A DNA stretch of 5,549 nt, taken from assembly GCA_937880545.1 (NCBI GenBank), contig CALFKA010000198.1, forward strand, positions 1 through 5,549, given 5' to 3'. A program made the position numbers and the translations under genes. A model generated the notes under the pieces. The model saw only the letters and a list, made by a program, of their open reading frames with translations, was not told the DNA's origin and searched no databases. The stretch is from an uncultured Clostridia bacterium. Lineage in GTDB: Bacteria; Bacillota; Clostridia; Peptostreptococcales; Acidaminobacteraceae. How positions within the stretch are numbered: the stretch's first letter is position 1; each line of letters begins with the position of its first letter. Shown piece by piece: positions 1-4,842 of this stretch.

Positions 1-513
1 GTTATTAAAAGTAAACTCCTTGATGAGATCAAGCCCGAGCTTTCTGGTATGTGCTGCCATGGAGCGTCCATTGATCTGATTGATAAAGGTGATGAGGATT
101 GGATATCTCTTGTTCATCTGCTCACGGGAAAAATCAAATACTTTTAGGAGTACTTCGCTTCCTCTGTATGATGTGTCGACACAGATGGGACCGTACTGAT
201 AAGAGTTTTCCGTGGAGAGCGTCTGAGCGAGATACTCGATATTGGGAAGGTCCTCAATCATGTGGGCAAAAAGAGGCCAGACGGACCAATACTCCCAGGA
301 GGCAGCCATGGCATAGGAGACAATTTTGTCTCCGTCTTTTGCAATGGCGATACCGTTTTCTCTTTCAATCAGGTCAGCGAACTGATCTTCCGTAAAGAGT
401 GTAGTGACGAAGCCGTGTGGGCGATTCTCATCGGAGATCGTACTGACATGAAATTTCTTCTGAAGTTCGCTGACTCCCTTGATGTCTTTGATGGTGGCAT
501 TTGTGTAGATCAT
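1..513 (-). CDS. GNAT-family N-acetyltransferase (partial, C-terminus outside window)
   Basis: This open frame runs from an ATG at 513 to the left edge with no stop, giving 171 residues of an incomplete protein. It looks like a GNAT acetyltransferase, a fold that moves an acetyl group from acetyl-CoA to an amine; the substrate cannot be read from the sequence. Residues about 54-72 form the central beta strands (GIAIAKDGDKIVSYAMA). Residues 108-126 hold the motif A region (GPICVDTSYRGSEVLLKVF), in which the usual RxxGxG/A pyrophosphate loop is degenerate (YRGSEV). Residues about 140-161 resemble motif B (NGRSMAAHTRKLGL). The start is supported by a GGGGGA stretch a few bases upstream and by the absence of an earlier in-frame ATG. 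It lies 72 bases downstream of another GNAT gene on the same strand, so co-transcription is possible. The GNAT call is fairly secure, the function unknown. Confidence 0.75.
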   Translation of the reverse strand, partial: MIYTNATIKDIKGVSELQKKFHVSTISDENRPHGFVTTLFTEDQFADLIERENGIAIAKDGDKIVSYAMAASWEYWSVWPLFAHMIEDLPNIEYLAQTLSTENSYQYGPICVDTSYRGSEVLLKVFDFSREQMNKRYPILITFINQINGRSMAAHTRKLGLDLIKEFTFNN

Positions 514-585
514 GTTTCCCCCGAATTATTTTATACTCATATAATACATCATTCCATAAATCTTCAACATAATAAAAATAAATAT
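514..585. other. AT-rich spacer between the two acetyltransferase genes
   Basis: This 72-base gap is strikingly AT-rich. On the minus strand it contains TTGAAG (562-567) and TATTAT (541-546) separated by only 15 bases, and a TATAAA (530-535) without a matching -35 box. A weak promoter for the downstream acetyltransferase is possible but not well supported. No intrinsic terminator for the upstream gene was seen, so read-through is equally likely. Confidence 0.4.
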
Positions 586-1029
586 TTACACCAGTTCGTA
601 CCGGAAGATGCACTTGTGCGTAGAGCCGGATTTCCGCAGAAGATTTTCAGCCGGAAGTTCCGCCATCTCTAAAAACTCACCTCCCAGATGTTCACAGGTT
701 TTGCGGGAAGCGATATTGTCAGGATCACATGTGATAATCAGGTATTTCATCCCCAGTGACTTCGCGTACTCAAAAAGAAGACGGCATGCTTTGAGCGCGT
801 AGTGGTGTCCCCTGTACTCAATGAAGACATGGTAGCCAATATTGCCGGCATAGTATGAGTTTTCATTATGACCGATCCGAAGATCACATTTCCCTACAAC
901 GGTTCCCCGACTATCCCGGATGAAAAAGTAATGTGAGGGAAGCCAATCTGCGATTTTATCTTCTTTGGCTTTTTTATCCAGTTCCAGAGAAATCTCTTCG
1001 CCTTGAAGTACGAGTTTTTTGAAAAACAT
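586..1029 (-). CDS. GNAT-family N-acetyltransferase (RimJ/RimL-like)
   Basis: A complete 147-residue protein with the single-domain GNAT architecture. Residues 33-52 give the beta2-beta3 hairpin (YFFIRDSRGTVVGKCDLRIG), and 64-71 the beta4 strand with IGYHVFIEYRG, the form common in RimJ/RimL-type enzymes. Residues 73-78 (RGHHYA) sit at the acetyl-CoA pyrophosphate loop, followed by helix 3 (LLFEYAKSLGM) and the motif B segment at 101-116 with Asp-Asn-Ile-Ala-Ser, the hallmark that precedes the last helix. Likely cytosolic, using acetyl-CoA to acetylate a small amine or a protein N-terminus; the substrate is unknown. The ATG at 1029 is preceded by a strong GGGAGGGAGG ribosome binding site four bases away. 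Upstream lies a 338-base spacer with a terminator for the previous unit, so this gene should have its own promoter, which I could not pinpoint. Confidence 0.85.
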   Translation of the reverse strand: MFFKKLVLQGEEISLELDKKAKEDKIADWLPSHYFFIRDSRGTVVGKCDLRIGHNENSYYAGNIGYHVFIEYRGHHYALKACRLLFEYAKSLGMKYLIITCDPDNIASRKTCEHLGGEFLEMAELPAENLLRKSGSTHKCIFRYELV

Positions 1030-1367
1030 CTTGCCTCCCTCCCTGAATATATCATAAATCGCCCATCATCTATGTCGTTCTTTGCCTTCCTATGGAGAGG
1101 GTTCTTTATGTCTAAGTCTGCGCTTTCAGTTGATCTTTTCTGCAAAACAAAATGGACGACTTACCTTCAGGAGGAACAAGTGGCAGAAAATGCCCCCAAA
1201 GGGCGAAAGAAAAGTCAACCTATCGGCTTATCCCTCTCATTTTTCTATATCTACTCTCCACAGATCTTTCATGTGTTAGTTACAACTCGAGGTAGCTTCC
1301 TTCTAAAAAAGAGATCCATTCCTTCCGAAATGAATCCCCTAATTCTTCTTGCTTGTCTATATTGTTT
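1030..1367. other. Intergenic region without a certain gene
   Basis: This 338-base stretch separates the CofE-like gene from the downstream acetyltransferase, both on the minus strand. The side nearest the ligase holds an intrinsic terminator (1305-1338). The remainder must contain the acetyltransferase promoter and leader, but no clear -35/-10 pair stands out. Small hairpins are possible around 1181-1207 (GGCA-loop-TGCC and GCCC-loop-GGGC, mutually exclusive); they do not match a riboswitch class I can recognise. On the plus strand, an 87-codon open frame from ATG 1108 to TAG 1371 has a purine-rich GGAGAGG upstream and a second in-frame GTG start at 1180 with a perfect AGGAGG five bases away. 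Its product resembles nothing I know and it runs antisense through the terminator, so I do not call it a gene. Confidence 0.6.
1305..1338 (-). terminator. Rho-independent terminator of the HAD/CofE-like operon
   Basis: Read on the minus strand, GGGATTCATTTC (1327-1338) pairs with GGAATGGATCTC (1311-1322) over 12 positions, counting G-U pairs, around a GGAA tetraloop. Six consecutive U residues follow at once (1305-1310). It begins 29 bases after the ligase stop codon. Stem, loop and U-tract fit the intrinsic terminator model well. Confidence 0.85.
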
Positions 1368-2558
1368 CTAGTCTGCATAACTCCCGAAGTAGCCTTGAAT
1401 GTAGACGAGAGGTGTTCCTTTGTCACCTGAGCCGCTTGTCAGGTCACAGAGACTTCCCAGAAGATCCGTATAGCGTCTTGGCGTGGTCCCTAGGCTCATG
1501 CCTTCGTCTGAACCGCCTTTTTCTTTGTCCCGAATCATCTGTGAGAGGGCTTCTTTGAGTTCCTCTCCCTTCAGATGACTAAACGTATTGTCCGCCAGAT
1601 ACTTGAGCTTCACTTCGTGGGGACCGCCTTCAAGGCCTGAGGTGTATCCGGGTGATACTACAGGGTCAGCCAGTTCCCAGATCTCGCCCAAAGGATCTTT
1701 GAAGGCTCCGTCTCCATAGACCATCACTTCAATGGTCTTTCCCGTGAGCTCTTTCAGCTTTTTCTGGAGAGCCTCCACCAGTTCCTGTGAGTCACGCGGA
1801 AATAATTTAAGTTCTTCATCTGACGAGAGATTCGAACCCATCAATCCATACTCCGGATTGTAGCCATGTTCGTCTGAAGGTGTGGTCATCAGATCTTCCA
1901 GTCCAATGACCTTTTTCGCTTTCGCGTTCTCCAGGAGTCTTTTCGTGCGCTTTCTCGCATGGACATTGCTGTAGAGGACGTTCTGCGTATACTCCAAAAT
2001 CGTCTCCGGTCGGTTCGAGAAGATGATAGTGCACGCTGCACCCTCTGTCTCCACCAGATCTCGGTAGTACTGTATGTAATCGACATGAGAAAATGTATGT
2101 CTGCACACGCCGAAGTGGTCGCGAAACTGATCTTCCGTTAATACATCCGTCCAGGGATTCACCCCTGCCTCATCGAGCTGGTCTTCTGAGACAAGATGAT
2201 TGCCCACTTCATCGGCGGGATAACTCAGCTGTAGATAAACATGCTGGTTGGCTCTTGCCACGGCTCGCAAAATGGAGGAGAAGCGGTTCCTGCTGAGGAT
2301 AGGAAAGAGAACCCCGATTCCCTCTTCAGGAAACAAACGGCGAATATCCTCCGCGATATCATTCAGCGAAGCATAGTTTCCCTGCGCACGGGCCACGACG
2401 CTTTCTGTGATCCCCAGAACATCCCTGTCTCTGGGCTCTACCTTTTCTTTTTGGTAGAACTCCATGACGATAGGAGGGATCAGATCCACGAGTGAATCTC
2501 CCTCTACAAAAATGGGTGTTCGTAGTCCTCTAACAACTGTACCTACTGCGCTTTCCAT
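1368..2558 (-). CDS. CofE-like coenzyme F420-0:L-glutamate (gamma-glutamyl) ligase family protein
   Basis: This 396-residue protein matches my memory of the long Firmicutes form of the F420-0:gamma-glutamyl ligase family; archaeal CofE is nearer 250 residues. Family members add L-glutamate through amide bonds using GTP and divalent metal. Recognisable blocks are the N-terminal GTVVRGLRTP (6-15), ITESVVARAQGNY (50-62, matching the conserved strand and nucleotide/metal region of CofE), FPILSRNRF (85-93), YPADEVGNHL (113-122), VMVYGDGAFKDP (278-289) and a C-terminal Gly/Asp-rich LLGSLCDLTSGSGDKGTP (366-383). No signal peptide or membrane segment is visible, so it should be cytosolic. The ATG is preceded by GGGAGGAC four bases away. 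It is the second gene of an operon, 21 bases after the HAD phosphatase, and ends just before a strong terminator. The substrate in this organism is uncertain, since no other F420 gene is in the window. Confidence 0.8.
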   Translation of the reverse strand: MESAVGTVVRGLRTPIFVEGDSLVDLIPPIVMEFYQKEKVEPRDRDVLGITESVVARAQGNYASLNDIAEDIRRLFPEEGIGVLFPILSRNRFSSILRAVARANQHVYLQLSYPADEVGNHLVSEDQLDEAGVNPWTDVLTEDQFRDHFGVCRHTFSHVDYIQYYRDLVETEGAACTIIFSNRPETILEYTQNVLYSNVHARKRTKRLLENAKAKKVIGLEDLMTTPSDEHGYNPEYGLMGSNLSSDEELKLFPRDSQELVEALQKKLKELTGKTIEVMVYGDGAFKDPLGEIWELADPVVSPGYTSGLEGGPHEVKLKYLADNTFSHLKGEELKEALSQMIRDKEKGGSDEGMSLGTTPRRYTDLLGSLCDLTSGSGDKGTPLVYIQGYFGSYAD

Positions 2559-2579
2559 GTGTCCTCCCTGCTTTGCTAC

Positions 2580-3350
2580 TCAGCCCAGAAGAAGATTTCT
2601 GAGTTCTGAGGGTGATGCTGCCAAATAATCAGCTCCACTGGTATGGAGCTCTTCTTCCGACCCATAACCGAACAGCACACCGATGGAAGCCATATCATGG
2701 GCTCTGGCTCCCTCGATGTCATGTTTTCTGTCTCCGATCATCACGCCATCTCTTGCAGGACGAGCGGTCAACTGGAGTACATGGGCGATGATGTCCTTCT
2801 TTCGTACCCTTGATCCGTCCAGTTCGCTGCCAACGACCTCCTCAAAGTACTTATCCAGTTTGAAACGCTCCAAAATCTGCACCGAGTAGATGGTCGGCTT
2901 TGAGGTGGCTACGGCAAGAGTTTTTCCCTTCGTTCTCAGCTCCTCAAGAAGCTCCGGAATCCCTTCGATTACTTCGTTTTCAAAGAGTCCTATCTCAGCG
3001 AATCTCTCCCTATAGAAGGCAACGGCTCTGTCGGCTTCTTCCCTGTTCATCCCATAGAAGTCCATGAAGGAGTCCCAAAGAGGCGGTCCAATGACCCGCA
3101 GAAGATTCTCACGTTCCTCCCGAATTCCCATCTTCTCCAGCGCATACTGGAAGGAGCGTGTGATGCCGTCTTTCGGATCTGTCAGTGTGCCGTCCAGATC
3201 AAAGAGGAGAAGCTGCTTGTCTTTTATGACTGCCTCTATTTCGGACAGTTTTGAATGATTCTTTGTAATAATCCTACTCTCTTTTCTATGTGCCTTGCAC
3301 AAGTCTTTTTCACATCCTAACTGCCACTTCAGCATGGGGTGAAATGGCAT
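2580..3350 (-). CDS. HAD-superfamily hydrolase, phosphoglycolate phosphatase/5'-nucleotidase-like
   Basis: A 256-residue HAD phosphatase of subfamily IA. All catalytic motifs are present: motif I FDLDGTLTD with nucleophile Asp51 and acid/base Asp53, motif II Thr149 in VATSKP, motif III Lys184 or Lys185, and motif IV GDRKHD with Asp207 and Asp211 binding magnesium. Residues about 64-130 form the helical cap (RSFQYALEKMG, IGPPLWDSFMDFYG). Such enzymes dephosphorylate small cytosolic phosphates, often phosphoglycolate or nucleotides; the exact substrate is not predictable. Relatives usually begin about ten residues before motif I, so the first 40 or so residues are an unusual extension. I kept the ATG at 3350 because no closer ATG exists, although its ribosome binding site is weak (AAGAAAG). 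It heads an operon with the CofE-like gene 21 bases downstream and diverges from the deaminase gene. Confidence 0.85.
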   Translation of the reverse strand: MPFHPMLKWQLGCEKDLCKAHRKESRIITKNHSKLSEIEAVIKDKQLLLFDLDGTLTDPKDGITRSFQYALEKMGIREERENLLRVIGPPLWDSFMDFYGMNREEADRAVAFYRERFAEIGLFENEVIEGIPELLEELRTKGKTLAVATSKPTIYSVQILERFKLDKYFEEVVGSELDGSRVRKKDIIAHVLQLTARPARDGVMIGDRKHDIEGARAHDMASIGVLFGYGSEEELHTSGADYLAASPSELRNLLLG

Positions 3351-3417
3351 GAGAAAAATCTTTCTTAACGAAGACGGGCAATGATCCCTTTGCTCTTCTT
3401 TCTCTTTCTCTGCCTCT

Positions 3418-3447
3418 ATTATAGCCTAAGAAGAAAATCAGAGGTAA
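3418..3447 (-). promoter_or_regulatory. Probable promoter of the HAD/CofE-like operon
   Basis: On the minus strand a perfect TATAAT box occupies 3418-3423. A poor -35 candidate, TTACCT, lies 18 bases further upstream at 3442-3447. Transcription would begin near 3410, leaving a purine-rich leader of about 60 bases before the ATG at 3350. The -10 match is strong, the -35 is weak. Confidence 0.5.
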
Positions 3448-3492
3448 GAAAATTGCGTCACTCGGTATAGAATCTTCCATCAACTTCGTTAT

Positions 3493-3524
3493 CCCCGTTC
3501 GTGAGAACCTCTCTCATCACGGGG
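3493..3524 (+). promoter_or_regulatory. Imperfect hairpin in the deaminase leader
   Basis: CCCCGT (3493-3498) pairs with ACGGGG (3519-3524), and inside it TGAGA pairs with TCTCA across a small internal loop and a five-base apical loop. It sits about 36 bases before the deaminase ATG, is not followed by a U-tract, and does not cover the ribosome binding site. It could stabilise the mRNA or be a protein operator. It does not match a purine riboswitch core that I recognise. Confidence 0.4.
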
Positions 3525-3560
3525 TATGGATGCACTGAGAAGAAGAAATAGGAGGAGAAT

Positions 3561-4046
3561 ATGCCGATCAGTGAAATAGACCGTAAATATCTGCGAAGAG
3601 CCGTTGATCTTGCAAGAGAAGCCCTTGAGAAGGGAGACCAGCCTTTCGGCTCCGTCCTCGTCTCCAAGGATGGAGACGTGCTCTTTGAAGACCATAACCA
3701 TGTCTCGGGCGGAGACAATACGCAGCACCCCGAATTCAACATTGCCAGGTGGGCCGCGCAGAACATGAGCCCGGAAGATCGAAAAGCTGCCACCGTCTAC
3801 ACTTCCGGAGAGCACTGCCCCATGTGCTCGGGAGCTCACGGGATGGTAGGTCTTGGAAGAATCGTCATCGCCAGTTCTTCCAAACAGCTCCAAGAATGGC
3901 GCAAAGAAATGGGTGGAATTCCCTCAAACGTCCGACCTCTCTCCATCCAAGAGGTTATCCGAGACATCGTCGTTGACGGACCGGTGCCCGAATTTGAAGA
4001 AGAGATCAAGGGTCTCCAGAGACAAGCCTTCGAAAGAAACAAATAA
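3561..4046 (+). CDS. Zinc-dependent nucleoside deaminase (CMP/dCMP deaminase family)
   Basis: A complete 161-residue cytidine/deoxycytidylate-type deaminase. The zinc site is explicit: His56-Pro-Glu58 (the HAE/HPE motif, where Glu58 is the proton shuttle) and Cys86-Pro-Met-Cys89 in SGEHCPMCSGAH. The N-terminal helix and the PFGSVLVSKDG strand (28-38) are typical of the guanine deaminase/TadA branch, as is the length of about 160. It should hydrolytically remove an amino group from a free base, nucleoside or nucleotide in the cytosol, releasing ammonia for purine or pyrimidine salvage. The substrate is not settled by sequence; the D-N/H-T-x-HPEF-x-IARWAA context marks a subgroup usually annotated only as nucleoside deaminase. 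The ATG has an excellent GGAGGAG site three bases upstream (3551-3557). It diverges from the HAD/CofE-like operon and is followed 30 bases later by an insertion sequence. Confidence 0.88.
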   Translation: MPISEIDRKYLRRAVDLAREALEKGDQPFGSVLVSKDGDVLFEDHNHVSGGDNTQHPEFNIARWAAQNMSPEDRKAATVYTSGEHCPMCSGAHGMVGLGRIVIASSSKQLQEWRKEMGGIPSNVRPLSIQEVIRDIVVDGPVPEFEEEIKGLQRQAFERNK

Positions 4047-4076
4047 CTCATACAGGATATAAAAAAGCGGGGTAGA

Positions 4077-4100
4077 TGAACTGACCCTCCCAAAGTAGAC
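4077..4100 (+). repeat. Left terminal inverted repeat of the IS3-family element (IRL)
   Basis: The sequence begins TGAACTGACCC and continues into a CAAAGTAGACC segment. The TG start and CTGACCC block fit the ends of IS150-like elements. Its inner boundary is an estimate because the right-end partner is not in the window for comparison. Confidence 0.6.
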
Positions 4101-4137
4101 CATCAAATTCATAAAAGATGGACTACCTAAGGAGGGT
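4084..4137 (+). promoter_or_regulatory. Long hairpin masking the transposase ribosome binding site
   Basis: ACCCTCC (4084-4090) is perfectly complementary to GGAGGGT (4131-4137), which contains the orfA ribosome binding site. Inside, GTAG/CTAC and CCATC/GATGG pair on either side of an A-A mismatch, with a 12-base AT-rich loop (4105-4116). The 5' arm lies within the terminal repeat, so only transcripts entering from outside the element would carry the full hairpin. This is the arrangement known to silence read-through expression in other insertion sequences such as IS10 and IS50. Confidence 0.65.
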
Positions 4138-4143
4138 ATGTTT

Positions 4144-4842
4144 ATGTCACGAAAATCTAGATTCACGCCACAAGAAAGACGGGATATTTGTCGTCTGGTA
4201 ATGGATGGTTCCAGTGTGAAGCAATTTGCACGGAACTTGGGCGTAGGAGAGTCTACGCTAAATAGTTGGAGGAAGGAATATCTTCTTTATGGCGAACAGG
4301 CTTTTGAACGGCCCCAGGGAAATCGAAGCTACACCGCTGAGTTTAAACAACAGGTCGTTGAAGAGTACTATCAAGAGGAGACTTCGATCTGTGAGCTGTC
4401 GGCCAAGTACCTGGTATCACGGAGCGTTATTGCCGGTTGGGTTCGCAGGTGGGATAATGGAGAGGAGTTAACCGACTATCATTGTTATCCCGGAGTGTAT
4501 AGCATGAATCCCAAGGAAACGACGCCCGCAGAACGCCTGCAAATCGTGCAGTGGATTCTGGAGCATGACAAAGACTATACGGCTGCCGCCGCAAAGTTTC
4601 AGGTCAAGTATGCAACTCTTTACGCCTGGACTCATCGGTTCCTGCAGGAAGGGGAAGCCGGGCTCGACCGAAAACGAGGGCGGAAGCCGAAAGAGCCGGT
4701 CGATCTCTCTTCGCTGAGCGAAGTAGAACGCCTGAAATTGGAGCTGGAAGAGCAGAAGAGGCTGAATTATCGCCTGGACCTGGAGAACCGTCTTCTTAAA
4801 AAAAAAGAAGAGATTCTGCGCCAAATGCGCTCACACAAGTAA
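4144..4842 (+). CDS. IS3-family transposase OrfA (helix-turn-helix protein)
   Basis: This 232-residue protein is the DNA-binding OrfA of an IS3-type element. It carries three successive helix-turn-helix units of about 45 residues: 5-50 (ERRDICRLVMDGSSVKQFAR), 62-106 (FKQQVVEEYY and SRSVIAGWVRRW) and 122-170 (AERLQIVQWI and KYATLYAWTHRFLQEG). A basic linker RKRGRKPKEP follows, then a C-terminal coiled coil at about 185-228 rich in Leu, Glu and Lys, the leucine zipper through which IS3 OrfA proteins multimerise. OrfA proteins are often 90-175 residues, so this is a long version. I prefer the ATG at 4144 over the one at 4138 because the GGAGGG at 4131-4136 is then seven bases away; with 4138 it is only one base away. 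The coiled-coil codons include the slippery A9 tract that feeds OrfB. Confidence 0.88.
   Translation: MSRKSRFTPQERRDICRLVMDGSSVKQFARNLGVGESTLNSWRKEYLLYGEQAFERPQGNRSYTAEFKQQVVEEYYQEETSICELSAKYLVSRSVIAGWVRRWDNGEELTDYHCYPGVYSMNPKETTPAERLQIVQWILEHDKDYTAAAAKFQVKYATLYAWTHRFLQEGEAGLDRKRGRKPKEPVDLSSLSEVERLKLELEEQKRLNYRLDLENRLLKKKEEILRQMRSHK
4798..4830 (+). promoter_or_regulatory. Programmed -1 ribosomal frameshift site (orfA to orfB)
   Basis: Nine A residues (4798-4806) fall in frame as three Lys codons of OrfA and give the slippery heptamer A-AAA-AAA before a G. Slipping back one base places ribosomes in the OrfB frame, which is open from 4800 (it has a stop at 4797-4799). Possible stimulators are a GGAG at 4782-4785 and a short GCGC/GCGC stem at 4818-4830. 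OrfB has no ATG of its own before 4905. This matches the usual IS3 strategy for making the OrfAB transposase. Confidence 0.75.

Noticed and set aside
530..567. Minus-strand promoter TTGAAG/TATTAT for the partial acetyltransferase
   Set aside because: The spacer is only 15 bases and the region is so AT-rich that such matches are expected by chance.
262..672. Plus-strand open frame of 136 codons
   Set aside because: It lies antisense to both acetyltransferase genes, whose minus-strand frames carry recognisable GNAT motifs; the plus-strand product has none.
894..1145. Minus-strand open frame of 83 codons overlapping the acetyltransferase start
   Set aside because: It overlaps the well-supported GNAT gene in another frame, lacks a good ribosome binding site and shows no domain signal.
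1196..1224. TTGACT on the minus strand (1218-1223) as a -35 box for the acetyltransferase gene
   Set aside because: No -10-like hexamer occurs 16-18 bases downstream; the sequence there is GC-rich (CCCTTTGGGGGC).
1030..1304. Riboswitch or T-box leader upstream of the acetyltransferase
   Set aside because: I compared it by eye with glycine, SAM, TPP, lysine, ZTP, fluoride and T-box core motifs and found none; the only stems are short and mutually exclusive.
3458..3893. Minus-strand open frames opposite the deaminase
   Set aside because: They are antisense to a gene with a complete zinc-binding motif set and strong ribosome binding site; the antisense products look like low-complexity shadows.
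4047..4076. Terminator after the deaminase gene
   Set aside because: The 30 bases before the insertion sequence contain an A-run but no hairpin followed by a U-tract.
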